Positions 52,891-64,000 of a stretch of DNA of 64,000 bases are shown one piece after another. The first letter of the stretch is position 1; each line of letters starts with the position of its first letter. The notes beneath the pieces are model-generated. The model was not told the origin of the DNA, ran no database searches, and saw only the letters and a list, made by a program, of their open reading frames with translations. A program made the translations under genes and the position numbers. The stretch comes from Eremomyces bilateralis CBS 781.70 (taxonomy: Eukaryota; Ascomycota; Dothideomycetes; Eremomycetales; Eremomycetaceae). Location of the stretch: the NCBI RefSeq assembly GCF_010015585.1, contig NW_022985082.1:363150-427149 (forward strand), written 5' to 3'.

Positions 52891-55083
52891 GCGATACTGA
52901 GAGATCAGTGTAATCTTCCAAATCCAACTCATGGATAAACGGAAGACGTAATCTCACGATTCGGGGCCACGAATTTCATTCGACTTAATCAACATAATAG
53001 CATAGATAGAGCTGGATTTGACGACAGTATCGCTATTCGTCTTCCGGGCTCTGAAACATCCTTTTTGGTGCGAAGTGAAACTCCTCCTTCAGTGAACTAA
53101 CGAAGTGGTACTGGTGAAGAAACCCAGAGAATGCAAACGGGTAGGTACCTTGAGCGGAAAGGTGTTCTGGTTACACAGCGCGTTGCCATTCTGGAAAATT
53201 TTAATACTCACTTTCTATCCCAACCTCGATCTCTGGCCGACGAGCCATATAAAGTACCATCTTGTTACTTTTTCCATCACCTAGATTGTGCAACACAATG
53301 ATCCTTAGTAAATCCGAGGAATCCCAAGTCCCCATGATCCAGCCAGAACCATTCTGTCGACCCGATAGTAATACTCGGTTGAACATGGAGTCGAGCAAAC
53401 ACACATACATTCGCTCTTAATATGCCTGGAACTTCACCTTTAGCATCTAATTTCGGATGACGGGCTCGACTCCAAAGAGGGCCACCCCCTATAACCATCT
53501 CTTGAGCCGTGCTCATGGCAGTCACGAACACTACGGCATCAGCGCCGGCTTCCTCGCTATCATCAAATAGCAGATCATGGTCCGTCCAGCTGAGGCATGC
53601 GAAACTCGGACCGAGACCGTTGGTTACTTCCAATCCAACCGCTCCAGCTTCGACCACCATGTAGCCAAAGTCAAGTTCCGATGTGCCGATCAAGGCTGGC
53701 CGTTAAGGGGCCGGCTGCGGATGGTTTTGGTGGTGTGGGTGACCAAGTTGACGAGGTCAGGATGACCGGGGCCAACGAATGCGTCAAAGCATACGGATTG
53801 CGAATTGGTTTTTAGAATGGAGAGAACGTAGGAGGAGCACGTGCCAAGTTCGCTTTAACCATATGGAAGGCCGTTTTGGCAATGACCTGATGATGAGTCA
53901 CATCCTGGATTCGGTGGAGAGCGGCTCAGAGCGCACCTTCAAACAAGCACGTGCAATCTGGTACAGAAGAACGCGGATAATAGATCATAGAAGTGGAAGA
54001 AGGCGCAAGAGTTCCGGGTGGGGCTTATGATTGTGGAATGAAGATGATGAAATGTATTGACGCCATACTAAACCCATATTCCATAATTCCATTAAGGAGA
54101 AATACTACCTACATGGTGCCATAGATGAGGTTGGGTAAGTACAACAGGATGGATTTCGCACGCGACTTGACTGAATGCTCTGATTTATAAGAGTCGCATC
54201 CGAGTCAGGGCGATGGCACTGATAGGATCCGACAGAAGACATCGTTAGTAATACGACCGGTGAGCATTCAGACGTTGGAGTTGGGAGGGTCCCGATGCAG
54301 GTACACGATAGTGGAATCCACCATCGGATTTAAGGTGTTTCTAGTGTACGACCGGCTGGCAATCCCCCCAGAATATTGGGATTATCCACGCCTCATGTTT
54401 AATGGAGGGCAGACATTGAATACAGGATTGGACATTTGCAAGAGCTGCACATGGGTATATCTTTCGAGGCGACGAATGGCATGTAATTGATAATACTAAT
54501 ATGGCGTCAGTCGAAAACGGAGACGGACGAGATAGAGAGAGTGAGGGAATTTTTTGACGTGCTCTTGCGTGCTATGTTTGCGCCACATGATCCAGGTCAC
54601 GTGGCCGAATTGTGTGACCCCCATCCTTGCAATTGGGTCAGCCTCTCGACCGCTTTGTTCTCTGATTCCTCCACCTGATCTGGGAATTGAACTTCGCCTA
54701 TGGCGTCGCTGATCCATCCAGGAATCAAATAAATTTAAAGATAACCGAGGGTTTAGTGGGCGATTCGAGCTTCACGAAGTGGAATCCTGCGCTTGAATGA
54801 CTTGGCAGTTATTAACTTCGACTGCCGCCTGAGCATTGGACCCTACCGACCATCACGACTTGGGGCTGAGGGTCCCACTGACACGACATTGATCCTGATA
54901 CAACCCGACGCTGTGGATTGCATCTTCTGTATTCCTGGGCAATATCTCCCTTCGCACGCCATCCGGAGTGCTCAATATCAATTGCCTTCCATCCCTGTAT
55001 CAAAAGGGGCTCGAGCCTTTTATTGGCCCCATCTTACGTCCGGATTGAAAGGCTGACGGCATCCCAACTGACCGCCTCGAATC
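52891..55083. other. Intergenic region between BTB array and sconB
   Basis: About 2.2 kb. A minus-strand frame at 53277-53693 (no ATG at its start; first Met about 12 codons in) encodes about 125 residues with gene-like composition (LSWTDHDLLFDDSEEAGADAVVF), and another frame overlaps it. No family is recognised and it is not called. Frames at 54260-54678 are likewise unsupported. Confidence 0.45.
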
Positions 55084-57374
55084 ATGGATTCCTTCAAAAC
55101 CCGCCCCCGACCAGATCCGGACGCCCGATATATGAACGAAGATACGGCTCGTCACCAGAGGCATTCGTCACGCCGGGAGACTCTGAACAGATTCGCTGAC
55201 CAGAACGATTATGTCGACCTGAATGACCGCAATCACGGCATCGGAATGCCCCAGATGTCAACTTCCTACAATAGCGCAATCGGCCGTGGTGACGGCAGCA
55301 TTGCTATATCCTCGACAAGCAGACACGCAGGAGAAAGCGTCGCACCCTTCCTGTCCAGACATATCCCTCAACAATATGCACCCCAAGGCGATCAACCCGA
55401 AGAACCCACAGCGATGCAGTTGCAGTCGAATACGAAATACTGTTATCGTCATCGACCTGACCTGAAATGTAGACGGCAGGTCAACGAGCCGTCGATGGGG
55501 CAGCTTCAGAATGTATGTACAACCATACTTAACATCGTCGCTCGTTTCTGACTCATGAATAGGAACTCGCTTCATTATCTGGATCCGACCAGCAAGGCAT
55601 TGCACATGTCTGGTCGCTGTTCTCCGCCGCTCCATCGAAGCACCGCAATCTTATATTACAAGGCATACTCGCACAATGCTGTTTCCCACAATTATCGATG
55701 ATCTCAAGTTCCGTCCGGGATTTAATCAAGATCGACTTCCTTTCTGCTTTGCCACCCGAGATAGGCTTGAAAATCCTCATGTACCTCGATGCAAAGTCGC
55801 TATGCCAAGCGGCTCTCGTTAGTCGGGGATGGAGGGAACTGGCGGATGACGACGCTATCTGGCATCGCATGTGCGAGCAGCATATTGGCGGGAAGTGCAA
55901 GAAGTGCGGGATCGGACTACCGCTGCGACTGCGAAATGAAAAGCGACGGGCGCAACTAGAAGAGAGCACCGACGTAGCAACCGACCCAAACATGGTGGCG
56001 AGTCCATCGTCCGAATTTAGGTCGGCCGCCACGAGTCGCGAGTCGAGTGTCGATCCCACACATACGAGTCCGATGAAGCGCAAATCCGACCATGCCTCAG
56101 CGGACGACTTGGTCAAGCGCGTGTGCACAAAATCACTGCGAGAGGCCGCCGCAGACGCTGCCTCCACTCCTCGGAAGCGACCGTGGAAGGAAGTGTACCG
56201 GGAGCGGCATAAGGTTGGACTCAACTGGAAGAAGGGCCGATACAACCTACAGGTGCTCAGAGGCCACCGCAATGGGGTGATGTGTTTGCAGTTCAACGAG
56301 AAGATCCTCGCCACTGGTTCATATGACTCGACCATCAAGATCTGGTGTATGAAGACAGGAAAAGAAATCCGCACCCTTGAAGGCCATACATCTGGCGTTC
56401 GTTGTCTGCAATTCGACGATACGCTACTGATGAGTGGCAGCATCGACAAGACTCTCAAAGTCTGGAACTGGCGCACTGGAGAGTGCATCCGCACTTTCCA
56501 TGATCACACCGGTGGTATCATCGGACTGCACTTCGTCGGCCCATATATTGCCTCCGCAAGCATGGACAAGACAGTCCGTGTGCTTGACCGTGATCGACAA
56601 GCTAAATTTACCTTGCGTGGCCACACCGACTGGGTGAACGCAGTCAAGATCGATCTACCATCTCGAACGATCTTCTCCGCCAGCGACGATATGACCGTCA
56701 AGCTATGGGACCTCGATACCCATCAATGTCTCCACACTTTCACCGGCCACGTCGGGCAAGTGCAGCAAGTCCTCTTCATGCCGCACGGTTTCGAACTCGA
56801 CGACGACACCCGCGCAGCACTCGTCTCCGACTCCGACACCGACCATGAAGATGGAGCCACCCTCATCGCCCGCCCCGACACCCCGATTGGCAACCATTTC
56901 CACCACCAACCTCCGACCGCCATCCCCGCCCAAGCGCCCGATCACGCCCCTCCCGCCGACTCCTCCCCCGAGCAGCACANNNNNNNNNNNNNNNNNNNNN
57001 NNNNNNNNNNNNNNNNNNNNNNNNNNNNNNNNNNCCCCCGCTACATGCTTACCTCCTCCCTCGACTCCACTATCTGCCTCTGGGACGTCTCCCTGGGCCT
57101 CCCCCTCAAGAAATTCTTCGGCCACCTCGAAGGCGTCTGGGCCCTCGCCGGCAATTCCCTACGCATTGTCACTGGCAGCGAGGACCGCATGGTGAAGGTC
57201 TGGGATCCGCGCACGGGGAACTGCGAGCGTACGTACGGCGGCCATGAGGCGCCAGTGACATGCGTAGCGATTAGCGATGATGCGCTGGTGTCCGGTGGAG
57301 AGGACGGGACGGTGAGGATCCTCGGGTTTGGGGGGAGTTTGATCGGGGGAGCGGAGGTGGAGGGAAGTGGGTGA
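55084..57374 (+). CDS. sconB: SconB/Met30-type F-box and WD40 protein of SCF ubiquitin ligase
   Basis: Exons 55084-55512 and 55563-57374, intron of 50 bases, about 746 residues including a 55-base gap (56980-57034) whose nominal length keeps the frame. Exon 1 is charged and disordered up to [16 protein letters not shown]. Exon 2 opens with [24 protein letters not shown] and [16 protein letters not shown], a conserved Met30 segment, then the F-box ([36 protein letters not shown], near 200-245). After a basic linker with [13 protein letters not shown], seven WD40 repeats follow ([25 protein letters not shown] onward), interrupted between repeats five and six by the low-complexity insert that holds the gap. 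In Aspergillus this protein is the sulfur controller B, which targets the activator MetR for ubiquitination when sulfur is plentiful. Confidence 0.95.
56980..57034. other. Assembly gap of 55 N inside sconB
   Basis: Undetermined bases in a Pro/Ala/His-rich insert between WD40 repeats. Confidence 0.99.
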
Positions 57375-57760
57375 TGGATCTACTCAAATTGACGAAGTCG
57401 CTCAGCTCGGCTGGGCGGCTTACTTATGTTTTTTCTGGACGAAATTTAGCGATGGATTTCTCGGTTCGCATGGAGCTGGGGGCGTCACGTGGTCATAGTC
57501 ATCGATCAGTGACACGCCTCCGGGAATTTGACGGCCATGCTGGACGGGTATTAGGGATTGATTTCACGGCTTTATTTACGATTCATTTACGGTTCATGGC
57601 GATCGGGCCGGCTAGACAAAATGGGCAACATTGCGGTACTCAAAATGGGATAGGTTCCATTCATTCGTTTACGGTATCTAGTATAATAGAACTCCTGATA
57701 GCAATGCTACACTTCATTAATTCAACTCCCTTGCTGCTCTGTTAAGCCATACCACCCACC
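57375..57760. other. Convergent 3' regions of sconB and the Pro-rich gene
   Basis: About 390 bases. The open frame across it (57371-57745) has no domain and is most likely 3' UTR. Confidence 0.5.
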
Positions 57761-58444
57761 CTACCCCTGCTTCCCATTCACCCACTCCCAAACCCTCCTC
57801 TCCCCCTCCGCCAACGACCTTCCCGCCCCCCCCAACAATCCCTTGGCCCTCTCCATCACCCCCTCTCCTCCCCCTCCACCACTTCCCGCCGTCTCATTTC
57901 CCCCTCCCGACGGCAACCCCCCCCCGCCCTGCGTCTCCGCCATCAGCGTCCCCGCGTACACATTCTGCTGATATCCCGGCGGGTTCGCGAGGTTCGGCGG
58001 CGGCGCGGAGTGGCTGGTTAAGGGGATGGTGGATTTCGTGGGGGCGAGGGGTGCTTGTAGGGGGGGAATGGACATTTGTGGGGGGAGGGGATGGTGCGGT
58101 TGGGGAGGGGCGGTCGGCGCGGGGGGTTCGGGGTGCGAGGAAGGGGTGAGTTCGGAGGGGATGGCGCAGGGTTGTGGTGGTGGGGGAAGAGAGGGGGCGG
58201 TTGTTGGAGGAGCAGTGGGATGGGGGACGGGAAGGGCGCCGGGTTGGGGTGGTGCGGGATCGGTGGGGTTGTAGGCTGGGGCGGTGACGCGGGTCCGAGG
58301 GGGTGTGATGGTTGTGGTTGCGGCGGGATTGGAGGCGGGTTCGGAGGGAGTTTGAGAGGTGGAGGAGGTGGAGGAGGTGGAGGATTGGGGAGTGGGTGCG
58401 GAGGGATTGATGGGTGCGTCGGCGTATATAGGGATAGGTGGCAT
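57761..58444 (-). CDS. Pro-rich conserved fungal hypothetical protein
   Basis: A 227-residue protein from ATG at 58442-58444; upstream codons of the open frame are unlike the family. The start MPPIPIYADAPINPS, the central TAPAYNPTDPAPPQPGALPVP with GYQQNVYA, and the end MERAKGLLGGAGRSLAEGERRVWEWVN are shared, from memory, with a widespread but uncharacterised family of Pezizomycotina. The middle is almost entirely Pro/Ser/Thr/His and disordered. The last 35 residues should form an amphipathic helix. No signal or membrane segment. The strong GC skew of its coding strand reflects the Pro content rather than transfer. It converges with sconB. Confidence 0.7.
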   Translation of the reverse strand: MPPIPIYADAPINPSAPTPQSSTSSTSSTSQTPSEPASNPAATTTITPPRTRVTAPAYNPTDPAPPQPGALPVPHPTAPPTTAPSLPPPPQPCAIPSELTPSSHPEPPAPTAPPQPHHPLPPQMSIPPLQAPLAPTKSTIPLTSHSAPPPNLANPPGYQQNVYAGTLMAETQGGGGLPSGGGNETAGSGGGGGEGVMERAKGLLGGAGRSLAEGERRVWEWVNGKQG

Positions 58445-59072
58445 GGTTGCGGTGGAGGGTGGTTCGGGAGGTCGGAACGGAGATGATGGGTGGGTTTGGA
58501 ATTCGTTGTCTTTAAGTAGACTATAATATAGCCGTTTCAAGGACAGGAAAAGGAAAGAGTAGAGGTACCCGTAGTTATGGCTTTGGAAATGTTGCAGAAT
58601 GTGTATGGCACCCGACAATATGCGAACGGTCTGCGAGAGAGACATTACGTCATTTGGGGGGGGGATTTGCGCCTCGTCGCCTTAGAGAATCAATCGAATC
58701 GAATTAGGCACCAATATCTCTTCTTGACACCGTTGCCGACGATATCGTGGCATCAGGCCGAATTATCTGTCAACATCTCATGCATCTTCACTCTCTAATT
58801 GAATGAATTGACTGATGAATGATGATTGTAAGATCTTCCCATTTACATACCCCTTTTGGGGTAGTCGCATTCCCTGTGGATCACGATGTTGCGCTAATAT
58901 GCAAAGCCACGAATACATCAACTCCGCCTCGCCGGTGTCTGCCGTCTTTTGTTCCGCGCCCCGCTTTGTTCTGTCATGAAGTCTATCTAAGTCGATTTCT
59001 TTAATCATCTGAGTTTTGAATTTTTGTCGCTGTCTCCATTTCGATCGCTTTACGTCGTGTCGTTATACGCCT
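58445..59072. promoter_or_regulatory. Divergent promoter region between Pro-rich gene and HET gene
   Basis: About 630 bases between divergent genes. A G run occurs near 58652-58660. No specific sites are assigned. Confidence 0.4.
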
Positions 59073-60920
59073 ATGTCTTATGAACCCCTTCCGAGCTCAG
59101 ACTATATCCGAATCCTCGAGCTCTTCCCAGGGAGCGAGACCGAACCATTATGTGGGCAGCTTCTCCTAGTGCGCAGAGAAGAGGATCACGAAACTCCCAG
59201 CTACGACGCAATATCATATGCCTGGGGAGACCCTAATGACACCGTCGAAATCATTTGCGATTCGAAACCCGTGCAGATCACGAACAACCTCGCCGATGCT
59301 CTACGGGTCTTCCGAGACCCCGGGAACAAGAAGCTGTTGTGGGTAGATGCTCTCTGCATTGATCAAAACAATGATCTGGAAAAAGGCGACCAGGTGAAGA
59401 GAATGGGGAGCGTATATTCCAATGCCAAATGCGTTCTGGTCTTTATCGGCAAGGACGAGGATTGCATGGCCGAAGATTGCTTCTCTCTCGTACAGGAGAC
59501 GAACAGGTTTTATGGCCGTTGGTGTGGCGAAACTGGTATACTACCCAATATTCCGAGCCCCGATGATCCGGCGTTTACGGTCTGTAAAGACCGTAAACGC
59601 TGGGAGTCAGTCAAAGTGTTGAGACTCTCACCTTGGTTTACAAGACTCTGGGTTATACAAGAGGTGGCGCTTGGGTCGAAATGCCGACTCTTTTGGGGCA
59701 GAAATTCTATCAATTTAGCTGAGATATGCGAACTTGCTCTTTGGATAGTGATTGTGGCTGATTTAAGAGAATTGGTTGGTTTCCGCATGGGATTTGTGGC
59801 TAATTCCTTTCATATATGCTGTTCGTACAGGAACAGGCAAGGTTGGAAGGTCTCTCTGCCGCTCATAAGAGTATTCACACATCAAGAACAGAGGGAAAAT
59901 GACCTATTCCTGACCATGTTGGATGCCGGAAGAGATTTATACACATCGAAAGATGTAGACCGAGTATATGGATTTCTCGGTAGTCCCCTGGCGTTGGACA
60001 GCACAGGGAACCGGCTGCTTATCAAGCCAGATTACAGAAAATCGATGGAAGACGTCTACTTTGAAATCGCATGCGCATTGCTTGCTCATCCCAGAGAAGC
60101 TCGGTTTGTTCTAGTTTTTGTCGACCACCACCGAACCTGGCCCTACGAGAATCACTATACCTTCCCATCCTGGGTGCCTCGTTGGGATCTAGGGACTGGG
60201 CATTGTCCCGTCGGAGGCTGTGATAGCGGGTACTGTGCAGGGATAGCCGATGAGTCTGAGTTTCACGCATGGACGCAGAGCGATAGGTCACTCCGGCTTC
60301 CCTGTATCCTCGTTGATCACCTCGTGTGGACTTCTGAAGTTATTGAACGCCACCATATGAGCCTCGATCCAAACGAGTGGGATGAGGAAATAGGTGCATC
60401 GGGCCGCGCTAGACCGCCCTATGATCAACTCTGCGACCAGGTCGTGGAAGCTTGTTCCTCTCACGAGTTCTCTTCCTCCAACTTGCCCGAAATCTTCGGT
60501 ATCACAATGATGCACCAGTATAACTGGTGCAACTCTGACCGAGTTGGTGCAACCAACGACCAAATCCTCAGAGCATATCTACAATACGCGCGAAGAAAAG
60601 CCAACTCTGGCGATATTATGGCCGATCCCCCAATAGACACATCTCTGGCCTATCTTGGAACCACAATACTAGGGCGTAACTACAACCGACGAGTGGCCAT
60701 CACCAGTTCCGGCTATCTCGCCCTTGTCCCTTTGTTTTCTCAGCCAGGCGATGTGTGCGCCGTCGTTCCCGGAATGGGAGCACCCCTCACATTTCGACCG
60801 CGAACGGAGGGGACGTATAATATGGTGGGAGATTGTTACGTGCATGGGATCATGCTTGGGGAGGCGATGGAGGAGCTCAAAGAAGGGAAGCGAATCCTCG
60901 AGGAGATTACTGTAGTTTAA
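59073..60920 (+). CDS. HET-domain protein, SxYxxLSYxWG class
   Basis: An intronless 615-residue protein from ATG at 59073; the frame is open 19 codons further upstream without ATG. The HET domain covers about residues 45-190: YDAISYAWGDPND, LADALRVFRD, LLWVDALCIDQNNDLEKGDQVKRMGSVYSNAKCVLVFIG and, after an insert, WFTRLWVIQEVALGSKCRLFWG. The later motif DRVYGFLG near 310 and the C-terminal block (GDVCAVVPGMGAPLTFRP, YVHGIMLGEA near 575-605) are typical of the large class of ankyrin-less HET proteins related to HET-6/TOL. This differs from the HET-E-like N terminus of the gene at 8032-9975. A role in non-self recognition is presumed from the family only. Confidence 0.9.
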   Translation: MSYEPLPSSDYIRILELFPGSETEPLCGQLLLVRREEDHETPSYDAISYAWGDPNDTVEIICDSKPVQITNNLADALRVFRDPGNKKLLWVDALCIDQNNDLEKGDQVKRMGSVYSNAKCVLVFIGKDEDCMAEDCFSLVQETNRFYGRWCGETGILPNIPSPDDPAFTVCKDRKRWESVKVLRLSPWFTRLWVIQEVALGSKCRLFWGRNSINLAEICELALWIVIVADLRELVGFRMGFVANSFHICCSYRNRQGWKVSLPLIRVFTHQEQRENDLFLTMLDAGRDLYTSKDVDRVYGFLGSPLALDSTGNRLLIKPDYRKSMEDVYFEIACALLAHPREARFVLVFVDHHRTWPYENHYTFPSWVPRWDLGTGHCPVGGCDSGYCAGIADESEFHAWTQSDRSLRLPCILVDHLVWTSEVIERHHMSLDPNEWDEEIGASGRARPPYDQLCDQVVEACSSHEFSSSNLPEIFGITMMHQYNWCNSDRVGATNDQILRAYLQYARRKANSGDIMADPPIDTSLAYLGTTILGRNYNRRVAITSSGYLALVPLFSQPGDVCAVVPGMGAPLTFRPRTEGTYNMVGDCYVHGIMLGEAMEELKEGKRILEEITVV

Positions 60921-61750
60921 CGCCCGAAGGCGCTTGGCGGGGAAATCATCAGTGTGGAAGAACAAGAGCATTCTACAGTCTTATATTCAATCATTCTATT
61001 CCCCAACAGGGGTACTGATTCACAATATCATCCTCCCCTGGCACCTATGGGATGGTACTGCTCACTGGCTCTGAGCCTTGCCTCATCCCATGGGATTAAA
61101 GTGGCGGTCCAACCGGAGGAAGGAAGGCCAGGGCGGGAGGCGGACTGAACACCGTTCCACTGGCTGGTGTGGCAAGGCGAATTAGGAACCTACCTAGGTA
61201 TTCAAATATCACAGAATCCGCTCCACCAAAAGAGGAACCTCTCCGGCTTTTTCAGCTTTAATTTCGAGCCTCAGGGGAGCATACCCACAGGGCGTCGGAA
61301 GCGTTTGATCGTGGCGTTCGTTCCGCCTCGCCAGACAATATGACATTCCCGTTCTACACCCCTTTTGAATGGTAGATAAGTCGACAGATATAGTCCCGAC
61401 CCCAGTTACGTATGCTGGAGGATGCCTTCGGTGAAAGACCATCCATCCCTTCGACCCCAGATATTGTGACATGTCACGTTTTTCACCATATCGCAAAGGG
61501 TACTTCCAAGCCTACAAGTGCCAGACGAACCACGATGCCAACCAAACAGCCAGACGAGATAGCAGCACTGATATTTTTCTAGCTCCGCTAATCCAGTACT
61601 CCGTCATAGAGGGTATCATCCCGATCCCTATCCAGTTGACCCCTTTTGAAAAATGCCACCCGCAAAGCGATCTGACTCCATCTATATACGTCACACATCA
61701 TCCATCTCTCCCATATCATCCCGTCATATTTCCCACGCCCCTTCCTCCTC
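60921..61750. other. Convergent 3' regions, no gene supported
   Basis: About 830 bases between the HET gene and the transcription factor. Short frames at 61209-61758 show no domain. A hexanucleotide repeat (GCATTC/CCATTC) lies immediately right, inside the coding end of the next gene (61789-61830). Confidence 0.5.
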
Positions 61751-64000
61751 TCACATAGTCATCCACTCCCCCCCATTCCCACTCCTCATCGCATTCGCAT
61801 TCGCATTCGCACCCCCATTCCCATTCCCCCCCCCACCTCCCCCAGCCCCCGAATCAAACATATTCAACCCTGCCCACTCCTCCCCTCCAAAAATATCATC
61901 AATCTTAAACCCCGCCCCAAAACCCCCGTCCAGCACCCCGCCGCTCTGTGCGCCCCGCTCCCCGAACCCGGGCTCGAGCATCGGTGTCGACATCCCCGTT
62001 TTCTGTCCTTGTGAGGTTTGTTGGGTGTGTAAGCGCGGATGATTGGGCCCAGCGGCGGAGTTGGAGGTGCCTTGCATGAGGTACATGGGCATGGGGCCGA
62101 AGAGCTGGACATCGAGGTTGGCGGGGTCAGGTTTTTGGTCGGGGTCGTCGGATTGCTGCATCGTTTGATTTCGATCCGGGTACTGTTGTTGCTGCGACGG
62201 TTGTTGCGGATTCTCCGCGCCGCCTGGATTTCCATTCGCTGTAGGCTGCCCGGTGAAGTTCATATAGTTCGTGTTCGGCGAGTTGAAGTTGTCGCCCATG
62301 AAGTCGCCGAACTGGCTCGGGGGCAGAACGCTGAGGTTCTGGCTGGGGTAGGCGAAGGGGTCGCTGGTGGGGAACATCATGGAGGAGAAGTCGGGGAGGG
62401 CGGGGTTGGGGGCCTGCGAGGCGTCGGGGGAGAAGGGGGTGCCGGTGTCGGGGAAGGTGCTGGTCATGGGGCTGATTGGGTAGGAGTTGGTGCCCTCTTG
62501 GGGGGTGTAGGCGACGCCGGGGGTGTTGAGGGGCGTGCTGGCGGTGGTGTTGGTGGGTTGGGAGGGGACGTTGAAGTTGGATGAGGAGGTGTCGAGGAAG
62601 GGGGTTGCGGCGGGGCTGTTGTACATGTTTGGGTTGGGCGCGTGCGGTTTGTCGACGGTGGAATCTTGGAGGTCCGAAAAGTGGGGGAACGTGCTCGCGC
62701 GAATGGGTTGCGTGTGGTTGAAGTGCGGTGTCCCGGTATGATTCAGCGCGTCCGCTTCCCCGAGAGCCGATGAGCTGACAGGGCGCTGCGACTCCGCAGC
62801 AGTCTTGGGCGATATGTCGTGACGGCGCTTGCGCATCGCACTCGCTTGGCGGCGACCGCGTTTGAGATTTTCCGGCAGATTTTCAAAGAGTCCCTGACGA
62901 ACATTAGCGACGAACATGGCCAACCGAATCAACCCGCTACGAACCTTGAGCCCCTGTGAGCACCGATCCGCCGCCATCGACCTCTTCGCCAACGATTCCA
63001 GCGTATCCTTCCCCTGCCGCGCATCCTTCAGCAACTCCCGGCTGTTCCCGCCATCGGGATTCTCCAGCGCATAGAAAATGAGCGAGAGGATCGCAAAGAA
63101 TGTCGTGTACATCTGGAACCAGTACGCGCCGATCAGAAGGTGGCGACGTTTCATTTCGATGGTGATGTGGATGATGTTGCGGGACACGCTGACGCATGCG
63201 GCGGCACAGGCGAAGGATCGTTTGTCGACTACGCCGGACTTGCAGGTGTGGGAGACATAGTGTAAGAACGGTCGGTATAACATCATCTGCGTATGGGCAT
63301 AGGAAAGTCGAAGCGCTTGTTGGAGGCTGTTTTGGGTCAGCATTGAAGAGTGGGAATTGATGGAAAGATAGCATACCGGAGGATACGTTCCGGGGCCTCT
63401 CCGCCCGGTCTTAATCCCATAGGCAGCTGTTCCATCCAGTCCTGCAGATCCGCTTCGATCTCCCGTATGCGGGCAAATGGTACTCGGTATGACTTGACGG
63501 GTGCCCCACCTTGAGTACTCTGCTCACCCTTTAACGGGTAGATATATCTGACTACCTTTCCTAATAGCGTGCAGAGTTTGGTATGTTGATTTCCCGCGGC
63601 GATAACGGATACCGTGCCCTCCGGCATCGGCATGATGCCATTCTCGGTAATATATTCATCGTCGACTTCCACCGGGAGATCTTGATCGACATCTTCGTCG
63701 TTGAGCAGGTGAGGGAGCCCCAACAATGCGCCGACATACATATCCATACGCTGGATCACCGAAAAGACGCGTTTCCTCACTTCGGCTTCGATGGGGTTGA
63801 AGTTCGCTTGGAAGGATCGGTGAAGGCCCATTCGTAAGGCGGAGCGGAGCGCAACGCCGATGAAGGAATAGCAAGTCGACAATTTAGCGGAGGATTGGAG
63901 GAAAAGAATCATGAATAGGATGGCTTGCAAGGACTGTAGGTCTCGGCAGTCCGCGATGTCCAAAAGTTGGCGAGACGCTCGATAGTATTTGAAACTGTTC
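61751..64000 (-). CDS. Zn2Cys6-class fungal-specific transcription factor, C-terminal part (5' end outside window)
   Basis: Two visible exons on the minus strand: 64000-63377 (open to the edge) and 63326-61751. They are joined by a 50-base intron (GTATGC, CTGAC, AACAG) that restores ERILRLQQALRLSYAH. The visible 733 residues include the Fungal_trans middle homology region: YYRASRQLLDIADCRDLQSLQAI, SALRMGLHRSFQANFNPIEAE, ALLGLPHLLNDEDVDQDLP, then MMLYRPFLHYVS, FACAAACVSVSRNIIHIT and YWFQMYTTFFAILSLIFY. Past a basic KRGRRQASAMRKRRHD stretch the C-terminal 330 residues are Pro/Ser/Gln/Asn-rich and end in an Asn-Ala/Gly-rich tail, likely an activation region. The zinc cluster must lie right of the window and is not seen, so DNA specificity cannot be judged. 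Target pathway unknown. Confidence 0.88.
61789..61830. repeat. Hexanucleotide coding repeat (GCATTC/CCATTC)
   Basis: Several copies of a 6-base unit encode the Asn-Ala and Asn-Gly run at the C-terminus of the transcription factor on the minus strand. Confidence 0.65.

Noticed and set aside
53277-53693. Minus-strand frame of about 138 codons
   Set aside because: No ATG at the frame start (a stop lies just upstream), an overlapping frame looks equally coding-like, and no family was recognised; noted in the intergenic entry only.
57371-57745. Plus-strand 124-codon frame just after sconB
   Set aside because: Overlaps the sconB stop, has no domain and fits a 3' untranslated region.
1-64000. Search for CRISPR arrays, bacterial operons, riboswitches, tRNA and rRNA genes
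   Set aside because: None seen; the window is eukaryotic with introns, and no regularly spaced direct repeats other than the coding repeats described were found.

Overview
This window is nuclear DNA of a filamentous ascomycete (Pezizomycotina, most likely a eurotiomycete; the class is my inference). The genes have short introns of about 47 to 125 bases with GTRNGT donors, CTAAC-type branch sites and YAG acceptors. The repertoire is typical of such fungi: an SskA response regulator, a SconB F-box/WD40 protein, HET-domain proteins, a UstYa-type protein, an NCS1 permease and a Zn2Cys6-class regulator. There are two assembly gaps (39399-39673 and 56980-57034), each inside a coding region.

Layout from left to right. 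The 3' end of a type-B carboxylesterase (1-533) is followed by a conserved small fungal protein (2777-3289), an XPG/Rad2-type (GEN1/Yen1-like) nuclease (5990-7795) and a convergent HET protein (8032-9975). Next come a 5'-truncated, frameshifted Tad-like LINE (about 10225-11435) and an NCS1 purine/cytosine permease (12687-14364). A complete hAT transposon with 8-bp target duplication (15866-18664) has landed inside an older inverted-repeat element (15834-19140). A Nudix protein (19551-20627), a coiled-coil gene fragment and an FAD/NADPH reductase without an FMN domain (23384-25709) follow.

The stretch 27500-37800 is accessory DNA. It holds two proteins sharing a small Cys/Cys/Cys-His domain (27534-28166 and 28887-29771) and a wrecked DUF3435 (tyrosine-recombinase-like) gene (31065-31826). 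A compact group follows: a UstYa/DUF3328 gene, a small secreted peptide and a short-chain dehydrogenase (31918-34992). The last member is a RING protein (35963-37768) that carries the same Cys/Cys/Cys-His domain at its N terminus.

The stretch 38310-45257 is core: a TBC Rab-GAP, SskA and a rhamnogalacturonan acetylesterase. From 46024 to 52669 lies a tandem array of four BTB/POZ genes on the minus strand, repeated about every 1.8 kb. Every copy is disrupted, several by nonsense codons of the type RIP (CpA to TpA) makes. The right end returns to core and accessory genes: SconB (55084-57374), a Pro-rich conserved protein, a second HET protein and the C-terminal part of a fungal-specific transcription factor running off the window.

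The best candidates for something undescribed are the Cys/Cys/Cys-His domain shared by three different architectures, the UstYa + secreted peptide + SDR trio beside a dead DUF3435 gene, and the decayed BTB tandem array.
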